The notes beneath the pieces are model-generated. The model was given only the letters and a program-made list of their open reading frames with translations. It ran no database searches and was not told the origin of the DNA. From contig JAHRWZ010000036.1 of assembly GCA_019104865.1 (NCBI GenBank), positions 1-64,000 of the forward strand: a DNA stretch of 64,000 nt, read 5' to 3'. Of this stretch, positions 1-9,127 are shown one piece after another. Every line of letters starts with the position of its first letter. Within the stretch, counting starts at the first letter, position 1. The translations under genes were made by a program, and so were the position numbers. Source of the stretch: Castellaniella sp. (GTDB lineage: Bacteria; Pseudomonadota; Gammaproteobacteria; Burkholderiales; Burkholderiaceae_B).

Positions 1-402
1 GTTGCCCACAACCAGCACCTTGACGTTGCGGCTGGAGACGTCGTTCAGGGCTTTGCCATGCGCGGTGAAGATCTGGGCGTTGACGAGCAGCAGGTCCTTG
101 CGTTCCATGCCGGGGCCGCGCGGGCGGGCGCCGACCAGCAGCGCGACGTCGGCATCCTTGAAGGCGGTACGCGGATCGCTGTGGGCGCTCATGCCGGCCA
201 GCAGCGGGAAGGCGCAGTCGTCCAGTTCCATCATCACGCCCTGCAGGGCCTTCTGAGCCTTCTCGTCGGGAATTTCAAGCAGTTGCAGGATGACCGGCTG
301 GTCCTTGCCGAGCATTTCTCCCGAAGCGATGCGAAACAGCAGGGCATAGCCGATCTGGCCGGCCGCACCGGTGACCGCGACGCGCATGGCGGGTTTGGAC
401 AT
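1..402 (-). CDS. mdh: Malate dehydrogenase (partial, N-terminal 134 residues)
   Basis: NAD-dependent malate dehydrogenase converts malate to oxaloacetate in the TCA cycle. Only the N-terminal part is in the window; the rest lies beyond base 1. The reverse-strand translation begins [19 protein letters not shown], which carries the Rossmann glycine motif GAAGQIG, followed by the substrate-loop motif [15 protein letters not shown], and stops at VLVVGN just before the usual NAD-site continuation. This is the longer cytosolic MDH type common in betaproteobacteria. The start is set by an ATG at 402 with a GGAG about 8 bases upstream. It is divergent from a GntR regulator, and the shared 166-base gap holds a strong palindrome. 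Confidence 0.95.
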   Translation of the reverse strand, partial: MSKPAMRVAVTGAAGQIGYALLFRIASGEMLGKDQPVILQLLEIPDEKAQKALQGVMMELDDCAFPLLAGMSAHSDPRTAFKDADVALLVGARPRGPGMERKDLLLVNAQIFTAHGKALNDVSSRNVKVLVVGN

Positions 403-487
403 GGTTATTCTCCGATAGGATGAGAGGGGTATCCGGGGTTGCGAAAACGCCGAAAAGAGTAGTGTATTTCATCGGTCAGCGTCAAGG

Positions 488-508
488 GTCTTATATCTTA
501 TATAAGAC
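488..508. promoter_or_regulatory. Palindromic operator between mdh and gntR
   Basis: The stretch reads GTCTTATA-TCTTA-TATAAGAC, 8-base arms around a 5-base spacer, and contains a perfect 12-base palindrome TCTTATATAAGA at 496-507. It lies in the divergent mdh/gntR gap. GntR/HutC-type regulators bind short palindromes like this, so autoregulation and control of mdh are plausible. That assignment is inferred. Confidence 0.55.
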
Positions 509-598
509 AGAAGAGTATTAGACATCTGATTCCGGAAATGCGAAAATGCATAAGTTCCATTTTGTAGCATGGGCTACCCCGCAGCGTTTCCGTCCGAC

Positions 599-1369
599 AT
601 GTCCGACTCTTCCCCGATCGACCGCCAACAGCCGCTGGGCCGCACTTCTCATAGTGCCGCGTTCAGCCCGCTGTATCAGCAGATCAAAGGGCTGATCCTG
701 CAGGGGCTGGACCGCGGCGAATGGAAACCCGGCGAGGCCATCCCCAGCGAACTGGAACTCGCCGCCCGTTTTCAGGTCAGCCAGGGCACGGTGCGCAAAG
801 CGATCGACGAACTGGCCGCCGACAATCTGTTGATCCGCCGCCAGGGAAAAGGCACCTTCGTCGCCACCCACAACGAGGCCAAGGTCCGCTACCGCTTCCT
901 GCGCCTGACACCCGACGATGGTCAGCCCGCGGTGTCCAGCAGTCAGATCCTGGATTGCCGGCGCGCCAAGGCATCGGCCGAAATCGCCGCCGCCCTGGAT
1001 TTGCGGGCGGGGGATGCAGTGGTCAACATGCGCCGCGTACTGTCGTTTGCCGACGTGCCCACCATCCTGGACGACATCTGGCTGCCGGGCAGCATCTTCA
1101 AAGGCCTCACACTGGAATCGCTGCTGCGCTACCGGGGTCCGGTCTATGCCTTGTTCGAAACTGAATTCGGGGTCAGCATGGTACGCGCCGAAGAAAAAAT
1201 CCGCGCCGTGGCGGCCTCGGATGCGCAGGCCAACCTGCTGCGGGTCGCCTCAGGCAGCCCGCTGCTGCAGGTCGAACGCATCGCCTATACCTACGGCGAT
1301 CGGCCCATGGAATTGCGGCGCGGCCATTACGTCACCGAACGCTACCATTATCGCAACAGTTTGAATTGA
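599..1369 (+). CDS. GntR-family (HutC-type) transcriptional regulator
   Basis: A 256-residue DNA-binding regulator. An N-terminal GntR winged helix (about residues 25-90) contains FQVSQGTVRKAIDELAADN and the wing RRQGKGTFV. A C-terminal UTRA-type ligand-binding domain (about 95-250) includes the VERIAYTYGDRPMELRRG segment typical of the HutC subfamily. An upstream in-frame ATG at 569 exists. I chose 599 because the extra ten residues (MGYPAAFPSD) look non-conserved, but neither start has a clear ribosome binding site. The gene lies between mdh (divergent) and sdhCDAB (same strand, 66 bases downstream), so a role in regulating TCA-cycle genes is likely. The effector is unknown. Confidence 0.85.
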   Translation: MSDSSPIDRQQPLGRTSHSAAFSPLYQQIKGLILQGLDRGEWKPGEAIPSELELAARFQVSQGTVRKAIDELAADNLLIRRQGKGTFVATHNEAKVRYRFLRLTPDDGQPAVSSSQILDCRRAKASAEIAAALDLRAGDAVVNMRRVLSFADVPTILDDIWLPGSIFKGLTLESLLRYRGPVYALFETEFGVSMVRAEEKIRAVAASDAQANLLRVASGSPLLQVERIAYTYGDRPMELRRGHYVTERYHYRNSLN

Positions 1370-1435
1370 CTTGCAGATCGGCGAAAATGCCGAGTAAGTC
1401 CCGAAATCCTTCCATCATCCAACTACGAGGCCATC

Positions 1436-1849
1436 ATGTCTGACTCAGCCACAAAGCCGCGCCCGCAGTTTCGTAACCTGGGGTTGACCGACCTCATGAG
1501 TTACAAGCTGCCGCCCGCCGCCAAAGCATCCATCCTGCACCGCGTCAGCGGCGCGCTGTTGTTCCTGGCGCTGCCCCTGATCCTGGTGCCGCTGTTTGCG
1601 CAAAGCGTCCGCTCGCCCGAGACCTTTGCGACCATGAAGGAATGGGTCGCCAATCCGGCCTGTAAGGTTATCCTCCTGGTGCTGATGTGGGGCTACTTCC
1701 ACCATTTCTGTGCCGGCATCCGTTACCTGACGCTGGACCTGCACATCGGCAACGCGCGCGAACCGTCCCAGCGTTCTGGCGCCCTGGTGATCGGCGTGGC
1801 CCTGGCGTTGACCGTGGTGTTTGGCTTGAAATTGTTTGGAGCATGGTAA
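1436..1849 (+). CDS. sdhC: Succinate dehydrogenase cytochrome b556 subunit
   Basis: Membrane anchor subunit of complex II. It helps bind heme b and ubiquinone and holds SdhAB at the inner membrane. The 137-residue protein has the family motif HRVSG near residue 36 and HHFCAGIRYLTLD near 89-101, which supplies the heme-ligand histidine, plus three hydrophobic segments. A GAGG lies shortly before the ATG. It is the first gene of sdhCDABE; its stop codon overlaps the sdhD start (TAATG). Confidence 0.95.
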   Translation: MSDSATKPRPQFRNLGLTDLMSYKLPPAAKASILHRVSGALLFLALPLILVPLFAQSVRSPETFATMKEWVANPACKVILLVLMWGYFHHFCAGIRYLTLDLHIGNAREPSQRSGALVIGVALALTVVFGLKLFGAW

Positions 1850-2229
1850 TGACACAAGAACGCATCGGCCGCAAGCGCCTGGTCGTGGGCGCGCATTACG
1901 GCACCCGGGACTTCGCCGTCCAGCGGGCCACCGCCGTCATCATGGCGGTCTACACGCTGATCCTGGTCCTGTACGCCGTCTTCGTCCCCAGCCTGGATTT
2001 CCAATCCTGGCGAGCCTTCTTCTCCTTCACCCTCGGCACCCTGCCGGTCGGCCAGCTGCTGGCTACCCTGGCTTTCCTGTCGCTGGCCTGGCATGCCTGG
2101 ATCGGCGTGCGCGACATCTGGATGGATTATGTGCATTCCGACGGCCTGCGGTTGTTTCTGCAGGTCCTGACCATTCTCTGGCTGGTGGCCTCGGTGGTCT
2201 TCTTTGGTCAAATTCTCTGGAGTCTCTAA
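1849..2229 (+). CDS. sdhD: Succinate dehydrogenase hydrophobic membrane anchor
   Basis: Second membrane anchor of complex II (126 residues), contributing to the quinone site and heme b pocket. Three hydrophobic helices are visible, with the conserved segment HAWIGVRDIWMDYV between helices two and three. I chose the ATG at 1849, which overlaps the sdhC stop, because GGAG at 1838-1841 is well placed for it; an ATG two codons upstream (1843) is less well placed. Expression is likely translationally coupled to sdhC. Confidence 0.94.
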   Translation: MTQERIGRKRLVVGAHYGTRDFAVQRATAVIMAVYTLILVLYAVFVPSLDFQSWRAFFSFTLGTLPVGQLLATLAFLSLAWHAWIGVRDIWMDYVHSDGLRLFLQVLTILWLVASVVFFGQILWSL

Positions 2230-2230
2230 C

Positions 2231-4006
2231 GTGGCTGCTGTCAACAAATCTCTCCCGCGCCGCCAGTTCGATGTGGTGGTCGTCGGCGCCGGCGGGGCCG
2301 GCCTGCGCTGTGCCCTGCAGTTGTCCCAGGCCGGCCTGACGGTGGCTGTGCTCACAAAGGTCTTCCCCACACGCTCGCACACGGTTGCGGCCCAGGGCGG
2401 CGTCAGCGCGTCGCTGGGCAACATGAGCGAAGACCACTGGCAATGGCACATGTACGATACGGTCAAGGGCTCCGACTGGCTCGGCGACCAGGATTCGATC
2501 GAATTCATGGTGCGCGAAGCGCCCAATGCGGTCTACGAGCTCGAGCACTTCGGCATGCCGTTCGATCGCAATCCGGATGGCACCATCTACCAGCGCCCGT
2601 TTGGCGGGCATACCTCGCATTTCGGTGAAAAGCCGGTGCAGCGGGCCTGTGCGGCCGCCGACCGGACCGGCCACGCCATGCTGCACACCCTGTATCAGCG
2701 CAACGTAGCCGCCCGCACCAATTTCTTCGTCGAATGGATGGCGCTCGATCTGCTGCGCAACGGCGACGGCGACATTCTGGGCGTGACCGCCATGGAAATG
2801 GAGACCGGCGAGATCTACGTCCTGGAAGCCAAGCACACCGTGCTGGCCACTGGCGGCGCAGGCCGGATCTGGGCGGCGACGACCAATGCCTTCATCAACA
2901 CCGGCGACGGTCTGGGCATGGCAGCGCGCGCCGGCATCCCGCTGCAGGACATGGAATTCTGGCAGTTCCACCCCACCGGCGTGGCCGGGGCGGGCGTGCT
3001 CATCACCGAAGGCGTGCGAGGCGAAGGCGGCTTCCTGCTGAACAAGGACGGCGAACGTTTCATGGAACGTTACGCGCCGCAGCTCAAGGACCTGGCGCCG
3101 CGAGACTTCGTGTCGCGTTCCATGGACCAGGAAATCAAGGAAGGCCGTGGTTGCGGCGATGGCAGCTACGTGTTGCTGAAACTCGATCACCTGGGCGCGG
3201 AAACCATCATGAAGCGCCTGCCCTCGATCCGCGAAATCGCCATCAAATTCGCCAACGTCGACCCGATCAAGGACCCGATCCCGGTCGTGCCTACCATCCA
3301 CTACCAGATGGGCGGCATCCCGGCGAACTATCACGGCCAGGTCGTCACCCGCGTCAATGGCGAGGACAAGGTCGTCAACGGTCTGTACGCCATCGGCGAG
3401 TGCGCGGCCACATCCGTGCACGGCGCCAACCGCCTGGGCACCAATTCGTTGCTGGACCTGATCGTCTTCGGCCGTTCGGCGGGCAACTTCATCGTGTCCC
3501 AGCATCCGGAACGCCAGCACAGTCACCAGATTGTTCCCGACACCGATATCGATGCCTCGCTGGATCGCGTCAACCGCCTGGAAACCCGCGCTTCGGGCGA
3601 GAAGCCCCAGGACGTGGCCAACAAGATGCGTCTGGCAATGCAAAGCCACTACGGGGTGTTCCGCAAGCTCGATACCCTGAAGGAAGGCGAGCAGGTCATC
3701 AACAGCCTCGTGCCGGAAGTCGACAACATTTATTTTTCGGACAAGTCCAAGGTCTTCAACACCGCCCGCCTCGAGGCGCTGGAAGTCGCCAACATGATCG
3801 AGGTGGCCCGCGCGACGGCAAAATCCGCCGCCAACCGCCTGGAATCGCGCGGCGCCCACGCGCTGGAGGACTACCCCGAGCGCGACGACGTGAACTGGCT
3901 CAAGCACACTCTGTGGTTCGCCGAGGATAACCGTCTCGACTACAAACCCGTGCGCATGCAGCCGCTCACCATGGACAGCATTCCGCCCAAGCCGCGTACC
4001 TTCTAA
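2231..4006 (+). CDS. sdhA: Succinate dehydrogenase flavoprotein subunit
   Basis: Catalytic subunit of complex II; it oxidises succinate to fumarate with covalently bound FAD on the cytoplasmic face. The 591-residue protein shows the FAD-binding motif [14 protein letters not shown] at about residues 15-28, the FAD-attachment region [10 protein letters not shown], and the active-site region HPTGV. A GTG at 2231 is the start: it follows the sdhD stop by one base and is preceded by TGGAGT. Longer in-frame extension into sdhD is possible but unsupported. Length matches the family. Confidence 0.97.
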   Translation: MAAVNKSLPRRQFDVVVVGAGGAGLRCALQLSQAGLTVAVLTKVFPTRSHTVAAQGGVSASLGNMSEDHWQWHMYDTVKGSDWLGDQDSIEFMVREAPNAVYELEHFGMPFDRNPDGTIYQRPFGGHTSHFGEKPVQRACAAADRTGHAMLHTLYQRNVAARTNFFVEWMALDLLRNGDGDILGVTAMEMETGEIYVLEAKHTVLATGGAGRIWAATTNAFINTGDGLGMAARAGIPLQDMEFWQFHPTGVAGAGVLITEGVRGEGGFLLNKDGERFMERYAPQLKDLAPRDFVSRSMDQEIKEGRGCGDGSYVLLKLDHLGAETIMKRLPSIREIAIKFANVDPIKDPIPVVPTIHYQMGGIPANYHGQVVTRVNGEDKVVNGLYAIGECAATSVHGANRLGTNSLLDLIVFGRSAGNFIVSQHPERQHSHQIVPDTDIDASLDRVNRLETRASGEKPQDVANKMRLAMQSHYGVFRKLDTLKEGEQVINSLVPEVDNIYFSDKSKVFNTARLEALEVANMIEVARATAKSAANRLESRGAHALEDYPERDDVNWLKHTLWFAEDNRLDYKPVRMQPLTMDSIPPKPRTF

Positions 4007-4020
4007 TACTGGATATCGTC

Positions 4021-4734
4021 ATGACTAAACGTATCGTGAAATTCGAGATCTACCGCTACGATCCGGACAAGGACGAACGGCCCTACATGCAGAAGCTGGA
4101 AGTCGAACTTCAGCCGACGGATAAAATGCTGCTGGACGCCATTCTGCGCATCAAGAACGAGGTCGACGACAGCCTGGCGCTGCGCCGGTCCTGCCGCGAA
4201 GGCGTGTGCGGCTCGGACGCCATGAACATCAACGGGCACAACGGCCTGGCGTGCACCACGAACCTGCTGACCCTCAGCGAACCGATCGTGCTCAAGCCGC
4301 TGCCCGGCCTGCCGGTGGTGCGCGACCTGATCGTGGACATGACTTTCTTCTTCGATCAGTATCATTCGATCAAGCCTTACCTGATCAACGACGAGCCGCC
4401 CCCGGAAAAGGAACGCCTGCAGTCTCCCGAAGAGCGCGAAGAACTCAACGGCCTGTACGAATGCATCCTGTGCGGCTGCTGCTCGACGGCCTGTCCGTCG
4501 TTCTGGTGGAATCCGGACAAATTCGTCGGGCCCGCAGGCTTGCTGCAGGCCTATCGCTTCATCGCGGACTCGCGCGACAGGGCGACCGGCGAACGTCTGG
4601 ATAATCTGGAAGACCCCTACCGTCTGTTCCGCTGCCATACGATCATGAACTGTACCGAAGTCTGCCCGAAGGGTCTGAACCCCTCGGCCGCCATCGGCAA
4701 GATCAAGGAAATGCTCGTTCGCCGCACAGTCTAG
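4021..4734 (+). CDS. sdhB: Succinate dehydrogenase iron-sulfur subunit
   Basis: Electron-transfer subunit of complex II, 237 residues. It has the three expected cluster regions: [19 protein letters not shown] with a distal cysteine for the 2Fe-2S cluster (about 59-80), [16 protein letters not shown] for the 4Fe-4S cluster (about 149-164), and [17 protein letters not shown] for the 3Fe-4S cluster (about 206-222). It passes electrons from SdhA FAD to the SdhCD quinone site. It starts 14 bases after sdhA. Confidence 0.97.
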   Translation: MTKRIVKFEIYRYDPDKDERPYMQKLEVELQPTDKMLLDAILRIKNEVDDSLALRRSCREGVCGSDAMNINGHNGLACTTNLLTLSEPIVLKPLPGLPVVRDLIVDMTFFFDQYHSIKPYLINDEPPPEKERLQSPEEREELNGLYECILCGCCSTACPSFWWNPDKFVGPAGLLQAYRFIADSRDRATGERLDNLEDPYRLFRCHTIMNCTEVCPKGLNPSAAIGKIKEMLVRRTV

Positions 4735-4742
4735 GTCACATC

Positions 4743-5006
4743 ATGTCTGGCGAACTATCCGGTCTGGATCGCGCGCGCCTGCGCTGGCGGGCGCGCCGCG
4801 GTCTGCTCGAAAACGATCTCATCATCACGCGTTTCCTGGATACCCACGAAGCGCAGCTGAGCGAGGGTGACGTTCGGGCACTGACGCAGCTTTTTGAAAT
4901 GGGCGACAACGAATTGCTCGATGTCCTGCTGGGACGGTCTGATCTGTCCGGGGATTACGATACCCCGGACATCCGGCGGCTCGTCGCGCAAATGAAAGCG
5001 CTGTAA
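4743..5006 (+). CDS. sdhE: FAD assembly factor SdhE
   Basis: Small (87-residue) cytoplasmic chaperone that promotes covalent FAD attachment to SdhA. The family motif R-R-G-L-L-E-N-D (residues 18-25) is intact: it reads [15 protein letters not shown]. It lies 8 bases after sdhB and 22 bases before gltA, in the same operon as its target complex, which agrees with the function. Confidence 0.93.
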   Translation: MSGELSGLDRARLRWRARRGLLENDLIITRFLDTHEAQLSEGDVRALTQLFEMGDNELLDVLLGRSDLSGDYDTPDIRRLVAQMKAL

Positions 5007-5028
5007 TTTAGAGTTTGAGGAAAATCAC

Positions 5029-6324
5029 ATGAAGCTATCCGACAAAAAAGCCACGCTCTCGTTCTCCGACGGCAGTCCCTCGGTCGAGTTCCCGGTATAT
5101 CAGGGCACTGTGGGCCCGGATGTGATCGACATCCGCAAACTCTATGGCCAGACCGGAATGTTCACCTACGATCCGGGCTTCATGGCCACGGCGTCGTGCG
5201 AGTCGGCCATCACTTTCATCGATGGCGACAAGGGGCAGCTGCTGTACCGTGGCTATCCGATCGATCAGCTCGCGCAGAAATGTGATTTCCTGACGATCTG
5301 CTACCTGATCATGAACGGCGAACTGCCGAACGCGCAGCAAAAGAGCGACTTCGACGACCTGGTCACGCATCACTCGCTGGTGCACGAGCAGATGCACACC
5401 TTCCTGCAGGGCTTCCGTCGGGATGCGCACCCGATGGCAGTCCTGACCGGGCTGGTGGGCGCGCTGTCCGCCTTCTACCATGACTCCACGGACATTACCA
5501 ATCCGCATCATCGGGAAGTCTCCGCAATCCGCCTGATCGCGAAGATGCCGACGCTGGTGGCGATGGCCTACAAACATTCCCTGGGTCAGCCTTTCATCTA
5601 TCCGAAGAACGATCTGTCGTACACCGGCAATTTCCTGCGCATGATGTTTGCCACGCCGTGCGACGACTATCAGGTCAACGAAGTCGTCGAACGGGCGCTG
5701 GATCGCATCTTCATCCTGCATGCCGACCATGAGCAGAATGCCTCGACCTCGACCGTGCGCCTGTGCGGTTCCTCGGGTACCAATCCATTTGCCGCGATCG
5801 CGGCCGGCGTGGCCTGCCTGTGGGGGCCCGCGCACGGGGGCGCCAACGAAGCCTGCCTGAATATGCTGGAACATCTCCAGGCCAATGGCGGCGTGGCGAA
5901 GGTCGGCGAGTTCATGGAAAAGGTCAAGGACAAGAACTCGGGCGTGCGCCTGATGGGCTTCGGCCACCGGGTCTATAAAAACTACGACCCGCGCGCCAAG
6001 ATGATGCAGGAAACCTGCCGCGAAGTGCTCGACGCACTGGGCCTGCACGACGACCCGTTGTTCAAGCTGGCCATGGAAGTCGAACGCATCGCGCTGGAAG
6101 ACCCGTACTTCGTGGAACGCAAGCTGTACCCGAACGTGGACTTCTATTCAGGCATCGTGCAGCGCGCCATCGGTATCCCGACGTCGCTGTTCACGGCGAT
6201 CTTCGCCCTGGCTCGCACAGTGGGCTGGATCGCGCAATGGAACGAGATGCTGTCCGATCCCGACTACAAGATCGGCCGTCCGCGCCAGCTGTACACGGGC
6301 GCTGCGGTACGCGATGTGAAGTAA
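5029..6324 (+). CDS. gltA: Citrate synthase (type II)
   Basis: Condenses acetyl-CoA with oxaloacetate to form citrate, the entry step of the TCA cycle. The 431-residue length and the sequence are typical of the hexameric NADH-sensitive type. Active-site segments seen are [27 protein letters not shown], and [17 protein letters not shown] around residues 305-321, which holds the catalytic histidine and CoA-site residues. GAGG precedes the ATG. It is the last gene of the sdh cluster and is followed by a strong hairpin terminator. Confidence 0.97.
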   Translation: MKLSDKKATLSFSDGSPSVEFPVYQGTVGPDVIDIRKLYGQTGMFTYDPGFMATASCESAITFIDGDKGQLLYRGYPIDQLAQKCDFLTICYLIMNGELPNAQQKSDFDDLVTHHSLVHEQMHTFLQGFRRDAHPMAVLTGLVGALSAFYHDSTDITNPHHREVSAIRLIAKMPTLVAMAYKHSLGQPFIYPKNDLSYTGNFLRMMFATPCDDYQVNEVVERALDRIFILHADHEQNASTSTVRLCGSSGTNPFAAIAAGVACLWGPAHGGANEACLNMLEHLQANGGVAKVGEFMEKVKDKNSGVRLMGFGHRVYKNYDPRAKMMQETCREVLDALGLHDDPLFKLAMEVERIALEDPYFVERKLYPNVDFYSGIVQRAIGIPTSLFTAIFALARTVGWIAQWNEMLSDPDYKIGRPRQLYTGAAVRDVK

Positions 6325-6346
6325 TTTCCTGCTGTCGCGGTAGCTA

Positions 6347-6380
6347 CAATGAAAACGGGCCATCTGGCCCGTTTTCATTG
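6347..6380. terminator. Terminator after gltA
   Basis: A perfect inverted repeat with 16-base arms and a 2-base loop (CAATGAAAACGGGCCA, TC, then the complement). The GC core is flanked by A- and T-rich arms, so the hairpin could stop transcription from either direction between gltA and the convergent maeB. Confidence 0.8.
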
Positions 6381-6467
6381 CCTGGTCGGGGGAGCCCGAA
6401 GGGCCGCCGAGCCCCTGGCCCAAACACTCCAGTCTTCGCACCAAACGTGTTTAAAACCCAGATGAAG

Positions 6468-6497
6468 CCAAAAAACAGGCGGAGAACCTCCGCCTGT
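6468..6497 (-). terminator. Terminator of maeB
   Basis: On the minus strand ACAGGCGGAG and CTCCGCCTGT form a 10-base stem around a 3-base loop, followed by a run of T (plus-strand A run at 6469-6475). It lies about 25 bases past the maeB stop and is a classic intrinsic terminator. Confidence 0.85.
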
Positions 6498-6521
6498 CAT
6501 ACCGCTATCTGTGTTGATGGA

Positions 6522-8816
6522 TCAAACCGCTTGCCCCGCCTCCTGCTGCGCGTCCACCACCGCCAGCGCCGTCATGTTCACGATGCGGCGCACCGTCGAA
6601 CTGGTCGTCAGGATGTGCACCGGGCGCGCTGCGCCCAGCAGCACCGGCCCCATCGCCACCCCGTGGCTGCCCGTCATCTTCAGCATGTTGTAGGTGATGT
6701 TGCCCGCATCCAGGTTCGGCATGATCAGCAGATTGGCCGGTCCCTTCAGCGTGGTATCGGGATAGGCCTTCGTACGGATCGATTCGGACAATGCCGAGTC
6801 GGCATGCATTTCGCCATCGACTTCCAGATTCGGGGCGCGTTCGGCGATCAACCGCCGGGCTTGCGCCATCTTGCGCGACGAATCCGAAGGACGGCTGCCA
6901 AAGTTGGAATGCGAGAGCAGGGCGATCTTCGGGACGACGCCGAAGCGGCGGACCTCCTCGGCGGCCAGGATCGTCATGTCGGCGATCTGCTCGGCGCTGG
7001 GGTCTTCGTTCACGTGCGTGTCGCAGACGAACAACGTCTGGGTCGGCAGCATCAGCACATTCATGGCCGCGAACGTACCGGCGGTCGGCTTCAAGCCGAT
7101 GACCTCCTCGACGTACTTCAGCTGATTGTCGAAGCGGCTGGCGACGCCGCAGATCATGGCGTCGGCGTCTCCGCTTTGCAGCAGCATGACGCTGATCAGC
7201 GAGTTGTGCTTGCGCACCATGGCCTTGGCGATGTCGGGCGTGACGCCCTCGCGTCCGCGCAGCTTGTAGTAGGCGCCCCAGGTTTCGTTGAAGCGGGCGT
7301 CGTTTTCCGGATCCACGACCTCGATGTTCTGGCCCGGCACCAGGCGCAGGCCGAACTTCTGGATGCGCATGTTGATCACGGACGGACGGCCCACCAGGAT
7401 CGGGAAGGCGAGCTTTTCGTCCAGCACCGTCTGAGCGGCGCGCAGAACGCGTTCGTCCTCGCCATCGGCGTAGACCACGCGCTTGGGGGCGGCCTTGGCC
7501 TGGCGGAACAGGGGCCGCATCAGCTGTCCGGAGTGATAGACGATGCTCATCAGGGACTGACGGTAGGCGTCCATGTCCTCGATCGGGCGCCGCGCGACGC
7601 CTGATGCGGCGGCGGCCTCGGCCACTGCGGGAGCGATCTGGATGATCAGGCGTGGGTCGAAGGGCTTTGGAATGATGTAGTCCGGCCCGAAGCTCAGGTC
7701 CTGGTCGGCATAGGCGCCGGCGACTTCCGCGCTGCTTTCGGCCTCGGCCAGCTCGGCGATCGCCTTGACGCAGGCCAGCTTCATTTCCTCGTTGATGACC
7801 GTGGCGCCGCAGTCCATGGCGCCGCGGAAGATGAAGGGGAAGCACAGGACGTTGTTGACCTGGTTCGGATAGTCCGAGCGGCCGGTCGCGACGATGCAGT
7901 CCGGGCGGGCCGCCTTGGCGTCCTCAGGGCGAATTTCCGGGTCGGGGTTGGCTAGTGCCAGGATGAACGGGCGATCCGCCATGCTGCGCACCATGTCCTG
8001 CGTCAGCACGCCCGGTGCGGAACAGCCCAGGAAGACATCCGCACCCTTACAGACGTCGGCCAGGGTGCGGGCGTCGGTTTGCTGGGCGTAACGGGCCTTG
8101 TTGGGTTCCATGTTTTCGTCGCGGCCCTGCCAGATCACGCCGCGGGAATCCACGACGAAGACGTTCTTCTGTGAGACGCCCAGTTTGACCATCAGATCCA
8201 GGCAGGCGATGGCGGCGGCGCCGGCGCCTGAGCAGACCAGCTTGACCTCGCCGATCTTTTTGCCGACGACCTTCAAGCCGTTGAGGACGGCGGCCGAGGA
8301 GATGATGGCGGTGCCGTGCTGGTCGTCATGAAAGACAGGGATCTTCATGCGCTCGCGCAGCTTCTTTTCGATGTAGAAGCACTCGGGCGCCTTGATGTCT
8401 TCCAGGTTGACGCCGCCCAGCGTGGGTTCCAGCGCGGCGATGATGTCGACCAGCTTGTCGGGATCGTGTTCGGCGAGCTCGATGTCGAAGACGTCGATGC
8501 CGGCGAATTTCTTGAACAGGCAGCCCTTGCCTTCCATGACGGGTTTGGCCGCCAGCGGGCCGATGTTGCCCAGGCCCAGCACGGCCGTGCCGTTGGTGAT
8601 CACGCCCACCAGATTGGCGCGCGAGGTGTATTTGGCGGCCGCCGATTCGCCTTCCGCGTGAATGGTCATGCTGGCGGCGGCTACGCCGGGCGAGTAGGCC
8701 AGCGACAGGTCGTCCTGATTGGCCAGCGGCTTCGTGGGGACGACGGAGATTTTTCCGGGGGTCGGGAATGCGTGGTAGTCGAGCGCCATTTTGGCGCGAT
8801 CGTCTTTCAGATCCAT
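6522..8816 (-). CDS. maeB: NADP-type malic enzyme with C-terminal phosphotransacetylase-like domain
   Basis: Oxidative decarboxylation of malate to pyruvate, producing NADPH. The 764-residue protein has the hybrid MaeB layout. A malic enzyme part (about 1-425) contains [11 protein letters not shown], the metal/substrate region [10 protein letters not shown] and the Rossmann segment [16 protein letters not shown]-terminal phosphotransacetylase-related domain (about 435-764) follows; it is usually regulatory, responding to acetyl-CoA, rather than catalytic. It is a single gene convergent with gltA and divergent from odhA. The start is the ATG at 8816, preceded by AGGAGCATTTGCAACC on the coding strand. 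Confidence 0.93.
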   Translation of the reverse strand: MDLKDDRAKMALDYHAFPTPGKISVVPTKPLANQDDLSLAYSPGVAAASMTIHAEGESAAAKYTSRANLVGVITNGTAVLGLGNIGPLAAKPVMEGKGCLFKKFAGIDVFDIELAEHDPDKLVDIIAALEPTLGGVNLEDIKAPECFYIEKKLRERMKIPVFHDDQHGTAIISSAAVLNGLKVVGKKIGEVKLVCSGAGAAAIACLDLMVKLGVSQKNVFVVDSRGVIWQGRDENMEPNKARYAQQTDARTLADVCKGADVFLGCSAPGVLTQDMVRSMADRPFILALANPDPEIRPEDAKAARPDCIVATGRSDYPNQVNNVLCFPFIFRGAMDCGATVINEEMKLACVKAIAELAEAESSAEVAGAYADQDLSFGPDYIIPKPFDPRLIIQIAPAVAEAAAASGVARRPIEDMDAYRQSLMSIVYHSGQLMRPLFRQAKAAPKRVVYADGEDERVLRAAQTVLDEKLAFPILVGRPSVINMRIQKFGLRLVPGQNIEVVDPENDARFNETWGAYYKLRGREGVTPDIAKAMVRKHNSLISVMLLQSGDADAMICGVASRFDNQLKYVEEVIGLKPTAGTFAAMNVLMLPTQTLFVCDTHVNEDPSAEQIADMTILAAEEVRRFGVVPKIALLSHSNFGSRPSDSSRKMAQARRLIAERAPNLEVDGEMHADSALSESIRTKAYPDTTLKGPANLLIMPNLDAGNITYNMLKMTGSHGVAMGPVLLGAARPVHILTTSSTVRRIVNMTALAVVDAQQEAGQAV

Positions 8817-9127
8817 GGTTGCAAATGCTCCTGCTGGTTCCAGTCGTATTGTGGTGTGCCGTCATGATCGCGGGGCTGGTCGCGATCCGGGCAAGTGTTT
8901 GTTAATACCAACGCCAATCTCGTGAAAAGGGGCATTGACCGGGCGTTTTGGGCTGGTCAGTTTATACCCGTGTGGCAAGACGGGTATACTTTAGCCCTAA
9001 TACGGCTTATGTAAGGCGTCGTACTCCAGCCTTCTGCCCCTGCTATCCGCTCATCGGTCTGGCCGAGCCGCGGAAGGTTTTTCAATCTGCATCGTTCGGG
9101 TGAAGCACCCGTCAGGTGAAGCGCACA
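8817..9127. other. Divergent intergenic region maeB/odhA
   Basis: This 311-base gap has no credible gene. It must carry the promoters of maeB and odhA. A 9-base inverted repeat at 8963-8988 overlaps a possible -10 element (TATACT, 8985-8990) reading toward odhA. Nothing else recognisable was seen. Confidence 0.5.
8963..8988. promoter_or_regulatory. Inverted repeat in the odhA promoter region
   Basis: TATACCCGT, an 8-base spacer, then ACGGGTATA: two perfect 9-base arms. The right arm overlaps a TATACT -10-like hexamer, so a bound dimeric regulator could block or aid odhAB transcription. The regulator is not identified. Confidence 0.45.

Noticed and set aside
2063..3907. A 614-codon frame antisense to sdhA
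   Set aside because: Shadow of sdhA; no motif, ribosome binding site or operon context.
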